Source: a virus. Taken from it: a stretch of 21,505 bases of DNA. The notes under the pieces are model-generated. The model was not told the origin of the DNA. It saw nothing but the letters and a program-made list of their open reading frames with translations, and ran no database searches. Both the position numbers and the translations under genes were made by a program. Below, in pieces: positions 11,298 through 18,295 of the stretch. Positions within the stretch are counted from its first letter, which is position 1. Every line of letters begins with the position of its first letter. The stretch is taken from positions 1-21,505 of the IMG/VR virus record IMGVR_UViG_3300023099_000018; one strand, given 5' to 3'.

Positions 11298-11820
11298 ATA
11301 TTTAGCACTATGGCCAATCGATACATTCATGACGATTTTCTCTTTGATAGTGTCGCCTATCCTTCCACTGTTTGCACGTGAGGACATACCAGGCGGCAAC
11401 TTTCCCAAGTGGTTAAGTTGGTTCGAAACGCCAGACAACCCACTAGACGGTGATCAAGGGCATAAGGATCGACACGTTAATAGCTCGAAGTATTGGCAGC
11501 GCACTTGCTGGCTGGCACGGAACCGTTGCTACAACTTCACCATTGATGTGATTGGTTTTGACTTGCAGCCTGATGATGTGATCACCGTTGAGGGTGATCC
11601 GTTAACTGGGAATCGTCCGATACATCCGGGGTATATCACAAGGCGCGTAGAGGGTAAGGATGTGTTTCAGTATTACAGCGTACATCGTTGGTCATTCAAT
11701 CCTAAGAAGTGCATGCGTACAAATATCGGCTGGAAGCTCTGGAATAGACGCAAGCCTGGTGAAGTCTTGAAGTGCCAGTATGTATTTTCTTTTAATCCTT
11801 GGATGAACGCTGATGAGTAA
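11290..11820 (+). CDS. DUF7338-like membrane-associated phage protein
   Basis: A 176-aa protein with an N-terminal hydrophobic region (about residues 4-32), followed by PKWLSWFETPDNPLDGDQGH (about 42-61) and WLARNRCYNFTID. The W-ETPDNPLDG and WLARN-x-x-Y blocks are those of a widespread uncharacterised phage family that I know as DUF7338. The start at 11290 is the ATG that overlaps the preceding stop; an earlier in-frame start would run deeper into that gene. The C-terminal part is basic and aromatic. Function unknown. Confidence 0.75.
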   Translation: MIKYLALWPIDTFMTIFSLIVSPILPLFAREDIPGGNFPKWLSWFETPDNPLDGDQGHKDRHVNSSKYWQRTCWLARNRCYNFTIDVIGFDLQPDDVITVEGDPLTGNRPIHPGYITRRVEGKDVFQYYSVHRWSFNPKKCMRTNIGWKLWNRRKPGEVLKCQYVFSFNPWMNADE

Positions 11821-12055
11821 CGAAACTGTAGCCGTGCCGTTGGAATTATGCAAAGAGATCATTGCGCGATTCGCTAGTTATGTTCCTAATCATGAATCTT
11901 TAGATGTGGTTTTTTCCTTAAAAAGATTGATGCCTCGGCCATTAACGAATGAAGAGTTGATAAATAAGATTGAAAGGCAAAATGCCGAAGTGGGCCTGCA
12001 AGACAATCTAGAGTGGCAAGAAATGAAGAAGCGCTTAAGGGAGTCTGAGAAATGA
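11813..12055 (+). CDS. 80-aa hypothetical with a shared PRPLTNEE motif
   Basis: An amphipathic N-terminus (VPLELCKEIIARFASYV) is followed by LMPRPLTNEELINKIERQN. The PxP(L/M)T(N/D)EE element recurs in the protein at 13955 (PKPMTDEEI) and is common in short mosaic phage proteins. The C-terminal 25 residues form a charged helix. Its start overlaps the preceding stop by eight bases. Function unknown. Confidence 0.65.
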   Translation: MSNETVAVPLELCKEIIARFASYVPNHESLDVVFSLKRLMPRPLTNEELINKIERQNAEVGLQDNLEWQEMKKRLRESEK

Positions 12056-12237
12056 TCTTCGTTATTGGGTTATTGGTATTTTTAGTTTCGGCTGCAATTG
12101 TTAAACAAATTGATGGAATGTATAGCGAATCAAGTTTTCTTAATTTTTTAAGTTTTATTTTTTCTTTCGCTGCGTTAGTCGGACTTTCGCTTATGGCTTC
12201 TAGCTTATTAATTCTTCTATATCGGTTTATGCCATGA
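12052..12237 (+). CDS. 61-aa two-span membrane protein
   Basis: Two hydrophobic segments, residues about 2-17 and 32-57, separated by a polar loop (VKQIDGMYSESS), predict an inner-membrane hairpin. Both ends overlap the neighbouring frames by four bases (ATGA), which supports translation. No family recognised. Confidence 0.65.
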   Translation: MIFVIGLLVFLVSAAIVKQIDGMYSESSFLNFLSFIFSFAALVGLSLMASSLLILLYRFMP

Positions 12238-12584
12238 CCACACTTATCGGAATCAAACTATCTAAGAAGGTTGCAGAGCTGTACGGGATCAACGCAAAAC
12301 ACTTTGAATACGAAGCCGGTGATCGCGATATAGAACGATGTTTTGATGTATGGCTCCACGAAGACTCAGCACGGTGTTTCGAGCTTGCGCATGAGCATTG
12401 GTTAGTAATTAATTTTCATAACGACACTGGTTTTGTTGGGCCGTCTTGTAACTCAGACCTTGATGAGCGCGTTACAGAAACTACCATGCAAGCCTACCGC
12501 ACCGCTATATTGCAATGCTTGGTTGCTATGAAGGAACAAGAAGGCGACGGAACACACCCTAATCAAACGGGGCCATGGTCATGA
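12234..12584 (+). CDS. HEDSA-motif protein, paralog of the leftward 119-aa gene
   Basis: A 116-aa protein that shares LSKKVAELYGI near the N-terminus, WLHEDSARCFELAHE in the middle and AYRTAILQCLVAMKEQ near the C-terminus with the gene at 3986-4345 on the other strand. The segments between these blocks differ, so the duplication is not recent. Other members of this loose group are small early phage proteins of unknown role; a link to DUF2591/NinX is possible. The stop overlaps the next start. Confidence 0.72.
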   Translation: MTTLIGIKLSKKVAELYGINAKHFEYEAGDRDIERCFDVWLHEDSARCFELAHEHWLVINFHNDTGFVGPSCNSDLDERVTETTMQAYRTAILQCLVAMKEQEGDGTHPNQTGPWS

Positions 12585-12853
12585 CTGACGCCGACATCTA
12601 TCGTAAGGCTGCGGAGTTGATTGATAAAGGTTTGTGCAGAGCATGTTGCGGAGCCATTTACGAAACCAGTGATGCTATTTATTACGAAGATAGTGATGCT
12701 TTTTATAAATTTGTAGCGCGTCGTGATCTGTTTCTTGAGTTGTTTTACCCACCACAGGACGGTTATTACTATTGGCCCGACTTCACTGCAGATAGCCAGG
12801 AACAACGCGTACTAGCGCTTCTGTTGATGGCTGCAATAAGTGAGAACCCATGA
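12581..12853 (+). CDS. 90-aa acidic, tyrosine-rich hypothetical
   Basis: The start at 12581 is the ATG that overlaps the preceding stop (ATGA); ATG 12575 would add two residues. A helical N-terminus (DADIYRKAAELIDKGLCRACCGA) with a C-x-x-CC cluster is followed by a tyrosine-rich acidic section (IYYEDSDAFYKF) and FYPPQDGYYYWPDF. No function recognised. The stop overlaps the methyltransferase start. Confidence 0.65.
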   Translation: MTDADIYRKAAELIDKGLCRACCGAIYETSDAIYYEDSDAFYKFVARRDLFLELFYPPQDGYYYWPDFTADSQEQRVLALLLMAAISENP

Positions 12854-13347
12854 CTAAAGAACGAGTATTAGACGCTTGCTGTGGCAGTCGCATGTTCTGG
12901 TTTGATCGTGAGAACGAGGACGTGATTTTTGCAGACATTAGGCGCGAGGAACACACGCTATGCGACGGCAGAACGTTAAGCATTGATCCTGATGTGCGCA
13001 TGGACTTCACCGCCATGACGTTCCCAGACAAGCATTTTAAGTTGGTGTCTTTTGATCCACCGCATCTACACACCGCAGGCCCTAAGAGTTGGATGGCTGC
13101 GAAGTACGGCAAGCTCGACAAAGCCGATTGGCGCGAGGATATCCGTAAAGGATTCGCTGAGTGCTTTCGCGTTCTCGATGATGATGGCGTTTTGGTTTTC
13201 AAATGGAATGAAGCGCAAATCAAAACAAGCGAGGTATTAGCTTTGACGCCGGTTAAGCCTTTGTTCGGCACTCGTGCTGTTAAAGCAAGTGGGACGCACT
13301 GGTATGTTTTTATGAAGCCTAAGGTTGTTGAATCGGGGGATGTATGA
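12850..13347 (+). CDS. Phage class I SAM-dependent methyltransferase
   Basis: A 165-aa enzyme. LDACCGSRMFWFDR (residues 7-20) is the SAM-binding loop, FADIRREEHTLCDG (27-40) follows with the ribose-contacting acid, and FDPPHL (68-73) is a DPPx catalytic motif like that of amino-methylating DNA methyltransferases. ECFRVLDDDGVLVFKWNE (104-121) is the usual late strand block. The compact length, with no target-recognition domain, is typical of this phage family. It may methylate phage DNA against restriction or modify another substrate; which is unknown. It lies two small genes before the Lar-like gene. Confidence 0.85.
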   Translation: MTKERVLDACCGSRMFWFDRENEDVIFADIRREEHTLCDGRTLSIDPDVRMDFTAMTFPDKHFKLVSFDPPHLHTAGPKSWMAAKYGKLDKADWREDIRKGFAECFRVLDDDGVLVFKWNEAQIKTSEVLALTPVKPLFGTRAVKASGTHWYVFMKPKVVESGDV

Positions 13348-13526
13348 GTGAGCCGTTAGTTTTAAAGATAAGAGATTTAACTGCGTGTCGTTCGGCTTTA
13401 ATAGATTTAGTAAACCAAATAACTAAGACTAACCCAGTCGACGATCACGGGCATGATCTGAAAATGAACGCAGCCTACATTAAAGCAGTTAAGTTGCTAG
13501 ATATTATTGAAGCAGGCGAACTATGA
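13344..13526 (+). CDS. 60-aa helical hypothetical
   Basis: A small, mostly helical protein (ACRSALIDLVNQITK; AYIKAVKLLDIIEAG) with no cysteines or membrane span. GGGG lies eight bases before the ATG, and both ends overlap neighbouring frames by four bases. Function unknown. Confidence 0.62.
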   Translation: MSEPLVLKIRDLTACRSALIDLVNQITKTNPVDDHGHDLKMNAAYIKAVKLLDIIEAGEL

Positions 13527-13792
13527 TTAAGCCCGAAGACATCAAAGTAAAGCCGCTTGAGTGGAGTAAAAGCTTTAGCCCTAATGATCATTGTTCTTAT
13601 GATCATTGCTATTCAAACAAAACATCAATAGGAATATTCCAGATCGAATGGAAATCATGGAAAGAATTCGACGGCCGCGTTCTTACTCTCAACGATCAGC
13701 ATATAGATGCTTTTGACTCTGTTGAGCAAGCCAAGCAAGCCGCGAATGATTACGTGCGCAATGTCGTTATGCAACTTATAGAGGCGGAGTGA
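13523..13792 (+). CDS. 89-aa hypothetical of the KPLEW type
   Basis: The opening IKVKPLEWSK, a central strand section (GIFQIEWKSW; GRVLTLNDQHI) and the end FDSVEQAKQAANDYVRNVV follow a plan seen in many short phage proteins: a KPLEW start, a beta sheet and a helix that begins after S-x-E-x-AK. No role is known for them. Its stop overlaps the Lar-like start (TGATG). Confidence 0.7.
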   Translation: MIKPEDIKVKPLEWSKSFSPNDHCSYDHCYSNKTSIGIFQIEWKSWKEFDGRVLTLNDQHIDAFDSVEQAKQAANDYVRNVVMQLIEAE

Positions 13793-13962
13793 TGAGCGAA
13801 GAACTTAAGCCGTGCCCGTTTTGCGGGGGCCATGCAGAGCATATCTATTACGACGGCTCTAGCGTTATTTGCGCAAGCTGCGATGTTCAGACTCAAGTAT
13901 TCGCAACCGAACAAGAAGCAATCGAAGCATGGAACCAACGACACGGGGTTAAAGATGAGTAA
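13792..13962 (+). CDS. Lar-like restriction alleviation protein
   Basis: A 56-aa zinc-ribbon protein: LKPCPFCGG (residues 5-13) and VICASC (25-30) give the two CxxC pairs, and the C-terminus has TEQEAIEAWNQR (39-50). This is the usual Lar pattern. Rac-prophage Lar eases type I restriction by modulating the host enzyme, so this gene may protect incoming phage DNA. It is coupled to the preceding gene (TGATG) and overlaps the next start by eight bases. Confidence 0.85.
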   Translation: MSEELKPCPFCGGHAEHIYYDGSSVICASCDVQTQVFATEQEAIEAWNQRHGVKDE

Positions 13963-14242
13963 CGCACAAGAAAAACTATACTTGAGACTAGGTCAGCACT
14001 TTAATATTGAAAAAGAATTAAGTACTGATGTTGAATATCTAAGGGCTGATCTAGTACCTAAGCCAATGACCGACGAAGAAATTCGTAAGGCGTTTGAGGA
14101 ATTTTTCAGCATGGGGCCGCGTAACACTAGATTATACAGACGCGATGTTGAAGCGCCTGAGGAATATTTTGTTGACTTTATCCAAGAGAGATTTTGGGGC
14201 TGGCAAGCAGCATTCGAATTCATGAGGAAGCGCAATGGATAA
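13955..14242 (+). CDS. 95-aa mosaic hypothetical protein
   Basis: The start at 13955 has GGGG upstream and overlaps the Lar-like stop; the open frame extends further upstream but only across the Lar gene. It joins two shuffled elements: YLRADLVPKPMTDEEI (residues about 28-43), and the ending FWGWQAAFEFMRKR, a C-terminal helix common to many short phage proteins. Function unknown. Confidence 0.68.
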   Translation: MSNAQEKLYLRLGQHFNIEKELSTDVEYLRADLVPKPMTDEEIRKAFEEFFSMGPRNTRLYRRDVEAPEEYFVDFIQERFWGWQAAFEFMRKRNG

Positions 14243-14474
14243 ATATTTGATTGATGGGGAGCTGTTGCGCGGTTTAAAAAATTGCGCCGAATCACTTGGC
14301 TTTGAGACTTACGAGGCTCAAGCCGAAGCCATCCTAGACGCTGGGCCAATCCCTGAGCCTTTGGATATGAGCGATGAGGCCAAGTTTGACGCTTGGATTA
14401 AAAATAAACAATCCGGTATGGAGCATAGACATGGTTGGGTTGATTGCTGGGGTTACTTAAGAGGCGACAAATGA
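14235..14474 (+). CDS. 79-aa hypothetical
   Basis: An acidic product with helix ELLRGLKNCAESLGFETYEAQ followed by PIPEPLDMSDEAKFDAWI and an aromatic end (HGWVDCWGYLRG). The P-x-PL-x-M-S/T-D-E element resembles that in the two mosaic proteins at 11813 and 13955. The final WVDCWGYLRG stretch is a variant of the W-x-x-GW-helix ending used by its neighbour. Function unknown. Confidence 0.65.
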   Translation: MDKYLIDGELLRGLKNCAESLGFETYEAQAEAILDAGPIPEPLDMSDEAKFDAWIKNKQSGMEHRHGWVDCWGYLRGDK

Positions 14475-14779
14475 ATGTAATCCAAGAGCTAACAAGCGCG
14501 ACGCAATGCCTCAACACAAACGTGCGTGACTCGATAGGCGTTAACCTGATATACCCGGCGCACATGGTGCGAAGAATAGATCAAACGCTTATTGCTGAGC
14601 GTCAGACAATCATCGATATATTGCTTCAGCTTCAGCATTTGAGTGCGCTGCCTTACCCTTCGCCCATGATTGGCGGCTTAAGGATTCTTATTAACAACAT
14701 TCAGCGGGATCAAGCATTAAGGGCTCAGCAGCGCAATGATGTGCAAGGGCCGGGATATAGAACGGCGAGGGCGGCATGA
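14471..14779 (+). CDS. 102-aa helical hypothetical
   Basis: The ATG at 14471 overlaps the preceding stop (ATGA) with GAGG upstream, which decides it over longer frames. Leucine- and glutamine-rich helices (QTIIDILLQLQHLSALPYP; GGLRILINNIQRDQALRAQQ) dominate, with a basic tail. No family recognised. Its stop overlaps the next gene. Confidence 0.65.
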   Translation: MNVIQELTSATQCLNTNVRDSIGVNLIYPAHMVRRIDQTLIAERQTIIDILLQLQHLSALPYPSPMIGGLRILINNIQRDQALRAQQRNDVQGPGYRTARAA

Positions 14780-14967
14780 TTAACGAATGGGAGCTTGAAA
14801 CAGTTAAAAGAGAGCGCGATCAATACAAGCGACAGCTTGACGAGTTGCGACAAGAGATAGCCGACGCTTATATAAGAAATCTCAAGAAGCCGGGGAACAA
14901 AGAAGAAGTAATTCGTAATTTATTATGGAAGACAACCGCCGCTTATCGCCCTACAGGTATTTTTTAA
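14776..14967 (+). CDS. 63-aa coiled-coil hypothetical
   Basis: The N-terminal 35 residues (ELETVKRERDQYKRQLDELR) form a heptad-like coiled coil of the kind used for dimerisation. The remainder is basic. The start overlaps the preceding stop by four bases. Short coiled-coil proteins with this ERDQ(Y/L) pattern are common in phage early regions, with no known role. Confidence 0.62.
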   Translation: MINEWELETVKRERDQYKRQLDELRQEIADAYIRNLKKPGNKEEVIRNLLWKTTAAYRPTGIF

Positions 14968-14974
14968 GGTTTAT

Positions 14975-15331
14975 ATGACAGCTCAGGAAGAACTAAAACA
15001 GAAATGTGAAGATGGTATTAAGGCCGTTAAGCTTGAATCTAAGGGCCTTGTGGGCGAATACGAGGGGCGGTATAAGCAAGGCATACCATTATCCGTATTT
15101 GACCAAACTAGAGCCGATCTAGTGCATTTGCAATTGCAGCTTCAGCAAGAGCAATTCGCAATGGAAGAAATATTGCGACAATTGGTCAGACCGCAAACGC
15201 CCCACGCATTGCGACAAATGGCGGCAACAGTGTTTAAAATTGAGCATAACCGCATGCAGCGCAAGATTAATGCTGACTTCGAGCAACAAATGCTTAATAA
15301 GAATAGGCCGGGTTCATGCAGTATCTTGTAA
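14975..15331 (+). CDS. 118-aa helical hypothetical
   Basis: A glutamine-rich helical protein: QEELKQKCEDGIKAVKLES, then a long helix (LVHLQLQLQQEQFAMEEILRQL) and a third (LRQMAATVFKIEHNRMQRK). AAGG lies about 8 bases before the ATG. No membrane segment or motif is recognised. It is the last gene before the Q-like antiterminator, nine bases away. Confidence 0.65.
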   Translation: MTAQEELKQKCEDGIKAVKLESKGLVGEYEGRYKQGIPLSVFDQTRADLVHLQLQLQQEQFAMEEILRQLVRPQTPHALRQMAATVFKIEHNRMQRKINADFEQQMLNKNRPGSCSIL

Positions 15332-15340
15332 ACTGCCCGA

Positions 15341-15718
15341 ATGATTGATCCTAACGACATCGAATCGCGCTTGCAGAATTGGGGCCGCGTTTACCGCACA
15401 AGACCCACTCAAGGCGTTTCGATGACTGGGCTATTGTGTGATCGACTGCGAATCAATGCGGTTAAATCAACCGCACCAAGGATTCTAAGGGCAAGTAATC
15501 CCTACGATGAAGGTGCGCCGGACGTTAAAGACGCCGAAGCAATCAATAAAGCATGGCAGCAGCTCAGCCAGTTACTAAAAGCCTTTGCAACGAAGGCATA
15601 CGTTAATAAAAAGCATCCAAACCGCATTTGTAGCGAGCTTTCCTTAAGAAACCGTGATTTTGATATCACTCTTGACTTCCTGAAGCAGTCAATCCGCCAA
15701 ATACTGAATAAAAAATAA
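15341..15718 (+). CDS. Probable Q-like late antiterminator
   Basis: A 125-aa protein. The opening LQNWGRVYR (residues 11-19), the central DAEAINKAWQQLSQLLKAFATKAYV, the ICSEL block and the ending DFLKQSIRQIL follow the plan of phage antitermination Q/DUF1133-like proteins. It is the last gene of the rightward early operon, directly before a possible late promoter and two strong terminators, exactly where a Q gene would act. Q proteins load on RNA polymerase at the late promoter and let it ignore terminators. The call combines a weak family match with a strong context. Confidence 0.7.
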   Translation: MIDPNDIESRLQNWGRVYRTRPTQGVSMTGLLCDRLRINAVKSTAPRILRASNPYDEGAPDVKDAEAINKAWQQLSQLLKAFATKAYVNKKHPNRICSELSLRNRDFDITLDFLKQSIRQILNKK

Positions 15719-15736
15719 TCGTTGCACTTTATTCTT

Positions 15737-15745
15737 TGATGTAAT
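15737..15745 (+). promoter_or_regulatory. Possible late promoter (extended -10)
   Basis: TGA followed by TGTAAT (15740-15745) forms an extended -10 with five of six consensus bases; no good -35 lies 17 bases upstream. An alternative TAATAT at 15742 with TTGCAC at 15722 has a spacer of only 14. A start near 15752 would transcribe both terminators and then the late genes. Tentative. Confidence 0.3.
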
Positions 15746-15792
15746 ATTGCCCAAACAAACTAAACACTCCGGTCGTCATAGGATGCGAAATC

Positions 15793-15809
15793 GAGCCGCT
15801 TGGCTCTTT
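15793..15809 (+). terminator. First intrinsic terminator before the late genes
   Basis: GAGCC (15793-15797) pairs with GGCTC (15802-15806) around a GCTT loop, followed by TTTCTTC. Short stem and interrupted U-run make it a moderate terminator; it lies 36 bases before a stronger one. Confidence 0.55.
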
Positions 15810-15842
15810 CTTCTATGGCAACTTCAAATATCTTCAAAATTT

Positions 15843-15865
15843 AGCGCCCGAGTTGGCGCTTTTTT
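15843..15865 (+). terminator. Strong intrinsic terminator before the late genes
   Basis: AGCGCC (15843-15848) pairs with GGCGCT (15855-15860) around a 6-nt loop, followed by an uninterrupted run of T to 15865. This is a classic Rho-independent terminator. It stands between the Q-like gene and the late operon, so late expression needs read-through or a promoter further downstream. Confidence 0.88.
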
Positions 15866-15889
15866 ACGTCCATTCTTAAAGGCTGAAAA

Positions 15890-15958
15890 ATGGCTTGGTA
15901 TCCAGTAAACACTTACACGCCACACGATGGCCCTGTTGCCGCGAGAATGAGAAGCTGA
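15890..15958 (+). CDS. 22-aa peptide frame at the head of the late operon
   Basis: ATG 15890 with AAAGG about eight bases upstream opens 22 codons starting MAWYPVNTYTPHDG and ending at TGA 15956. A leader peptide, or the stump of a longer gene, is possible; the composition looks protein-like (W, Y, P, N, D, G). Nothing else of note is seen between the terminator and the next gene at 16004, apart from an AT-rich stretch at 15960-15990. Confidence 0.3.
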   Translation: MAWYPVNTYTPHDGPVAARMRS

Positions 15959-16003
15959 CTCTGTTTTTTTTAGAATTTAAATTAATAAGCCCTTGGGGTA
16001 AAG

Positions 16004-17821
16004 ATGACTGATTTTGTTACCGCACTACCTAGTAGCACTGACTATCGCAATGGCTACACCGGCGAAGTCGGCTATTCGTTTATTGTAGGCTCTGCCGCCC
16101 TGACCGTTACTCATCTTGCCCGTTTCTCGGTCCCTGGGTTTTCTTCGGCAACGCACACAGTAAAACTATATAACTCTGATTTTTCAACTACTTTAGCCAG
16201 TGTTTCCATAGATGCGTCGCTGGCTAGCAATAATTACGTATATGCGGCTTTGTCTTCTTCGGTAACGCTCGCAGCTAATACAACTTATATCATAGCGAGC
16301 ACCGAAGTATCGGGCGGCGATAAGTGGGTAAATAACTCAGCCATATCCACTACTAGCGCCGCCAGTGTTTCCGCGTCCGCAGTAGGTAATAGTTTCCCAA
16401 ATGGAATAGATGCAACAGGCTATGGGCCGTTATCATTCCGGTATGACTCTGGAAGTACACCACCTGGGCCAACGCCTGGAAATCTTCCAGTTGTCATTCT
16501 CCCAACCACTGGTCAATCCCTTTCAATCGGCATCCAGGGCGAACCGGCGTTAACGACGACTGACCCCGCAGATTCCTTATTTATGCCAGGTCAGGGATTA
16601 ATCGGGCCAAGCTCAGTCACGACTCTAGTAAAAATTCACGAAACGAGCGTTGAAACATTCCACAGTGCAATGCTACGCCAGCTTCGTTCTATGGCTTCGG
16701 GCGATACCACTGCATATGTGGCAGTTGGCTTAGGTGTAGGGAGTGCGCCTGTTTCAAGTCTTAATTCAGGCACCGCGCCTTTTAACGCGCTAGTTTCTCG
16801 AACTGGTCAGATTTGGGATATTGCACCGACTTACGAGACAGGCACGCGATCTGTTCCGCTTATTCCGGTTGTGCATGGTGAAAGCGACGGCGCAAGCACT
16901 ACGTACGCTAACGATCTTCTGCAATGGCAACTTGCTTTACGAAATGCCATTAATAGCGAAAACGGGACTTCTGGTGAAATTCCGTTTCTGTGTTCGCAGC
17001 CTTCCGCCTGGACATCGACAGGAAACTTGACTAGCGCAACTGCCAGAAGTCCTTATGCAATCACTCAAGCTGCGAAAGACAATCCGACCCGTATACTCGT
17101 TGTGGGGGCCAAATATCAATATTCTTATGTAACTGATATTGGTGTTCATCTCAACAATATAGGTTATCGCCAACTTGGAGAAATGTACGGTAAAGTAATT
17201 TACAGATTTTTAAATGGCGGATATGCAGGGGCTTTAAGACCAACTTCTGTTTCTCGTAATGGCGCGGTGATTACAGTCACGATGGCCGGAGGAATTGGCA
17301 ATCTTGCGCTCGATACTAGCCTTGTTTCAAACCCTGGAAACTTTGGGTTTGAATGGTATCAAGTAGGCGGCACCGCACGTACAATTTCTTCCGTCACAGT
17401 TAGCGGTTCAACAACTGTTGTAATCACTTTATCAGGCGACCCAGGAAACCCATCTACTGAGCGTCTGCGCTATGCCTACACTGGCACTCCAGGAAACAGC
17501 GGAGGCCCAACCACAGGCCCACGCGGTTGTTTACGTGACTCGGATACGGTTGTTGGCGCTTTGAGCAGCACGACGCTACGAAATTATGCGGTTCATTTTG
17601 ATGAAGCTAGTATACCCGCCGCAGGTGTCGCGGTAGGTAATGTCCGCGCAGGTATCGACAACGGCGCAGGCTCAACGGGTACTCTGGTTCTTCCGCCTGT
17701 TGATAAAGTGCAAGCTGGCACTCAATACGGTGCTGGCGGCACTGAGTACACCGGGACTTTAACTGTTGGCGTATCCGGCCCACTTCCACAAATCGGCTCA
17801 TCACTCATCAAGGTAGCTTAA
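16004..17821 (+). CDS. Tail-associated SGNH/GDSL esterase (probable tail spike)
   Basis: A 605-aa virion-type protein. Residues about 15-147 form a beta-rich DUF4082-like domain (TVTHLARFSVPGFS, HTVKLYN). A proline-rich linker (about 151-160) leads to an SGNH hydrolase domain: GQSLSIG with Ser172, HGESDG (291-296), and D378/H382 in DIGVHLNNIGY, the likely Ser-Asp-His triad. About 410-500 is an Ig-like domain, and the C-terminus has the AGTQYGAGGTEYTGTLT repeat-type block seen in phage tail proteins. It probably removes acetyl groups from host surface glycans. The HGESD block recalls sialate O-acetylesterases. GGGG upstream of the ATG. The first large late gene, ahead of terminase. Confidence 0.8.
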   Translation: MTDFVTALPSSTDYRNGYTGEVGYSFIVGSAALTVTHLARFSVPGFSSATHTVKLYNSDFSTTLASVSIDASLASNNYVYAALSSSVTLAANTTYIIASTEVSGGDKWVNNSAISTTSAASVSASAVGNSFPNGIDATGYGPLSFRYDSGSTPPGPTPGNLPVVILPTTGQSLSIGIQGEPALTTTDPADSLFMPGQGLIGPSSVTTLVKIHETSVETFHSAMLRQLRSMASGDTTAYVAVGLGVGSAPVSSLNSGTAPFNALVSRTGQIWDIAPTYETGTRSVPLIPVVHGESDGASTTYANDLLQWQLALRNAINSENGTSGEIPFLCSQPSAWTSTGNLTSATARSPYAITQAAKDNPTRILVVGAKYQYSYVTDIGVHLNNIGYRQLGEMYGKVIYRFLNGGYAGALRPTSVSRNGAVITVTMAGGIGNLALDTSLVSNPGNFGFEWYQVGGTARTISSVTVSGSTTVVITLSGDPGNPSTERLRYAYTGTPGNSGGPTTGPRGCLRDSDTVVGALSSTTLRNYAVHFDEASIPAAGVAVGNVRAGIDNGAGSTGTLVLPPVDKVQAGTQYGAGGTEYTGTLTVGVSGPLPQIGSSLIKVA

Positions 17822-17823
17822 AA

Positions 17824-18294
17824 ATGTTTAAACAATCCGGTGTTTTCGTTATTGAATTCACAACTGCATCAACAACCGGGGCAGCAGCTGATGCTGATGC
17901 TTTGCCTGTTGCTACTTTGGCGCGTAATGGCGTAGATACCAACGTAACCTTGGCAGTCGCTAAGGTAGATACAGGGCGCTATAAAATCACAGGCACAATC
18001 CCTTCAGATTATGCAGACGGGGACTGGATCGCGGTATATGTGGCGGCGACTATTGGCACTATTGCAGCAAAAAATATTGCTCATAATGGTGTGGTTGCCT
18101 CGTCAAGTTTAGATCTTGATCAATTGATCGGCACCGATGTAGTTGTTGGCAGCGTTGGTGAAGCGCTCGCGGCTGCACGTGCTCAAGGTGTGGGCAAGTG
18201 GGTCATTAACACTAGCGCTAAAACAATTACATTGCTATACCCAGACAACACAGTTTTCCGCGTGTTGCCTTACACAACTACAAGTCGCGGATAA
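17824..18294 (+). CDS. Small tail or baseplate-type structural protein
   Basis: A 156-aa protein with a beta-rich first part (VFVIEFTTAS, ADALPVATLARNGV, GRYKITGTIP), reminiscent of an immunoglobulin-like or BppU-type N-terminal domain of phage tail proteins, and an ending VGEALAAARAQGVGKWVINTSAKTITL. That ending is frequent in short proteins next to tail spikes. It starts two bases after the spike stop and is followed closely by another structural-type gene. Probably a spike adaptor or chaperone; the assignment is by pattern and place. Confidence 0.65.
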   Translation: MFKQSGVFVIEFTTASTTGAAADADALPVATLARNGVDTNVTLAVAKVDTGRYKITGTIPSDYADGDWIAVYVAATIGTIAAKNIAHNGVVASSSLDLDQLIGTDVVVGSVGEALAAARAQGVGKWVINTSAKTITLLYPDNTVFRVLPYTTTSRG

Positions 18295-18295
18295 T

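Noticed and set aside
12783-13271. 162-aa minus-strand frame
   Set aside because: Antisense to the methyltransferase gene, whose motifs are clear.
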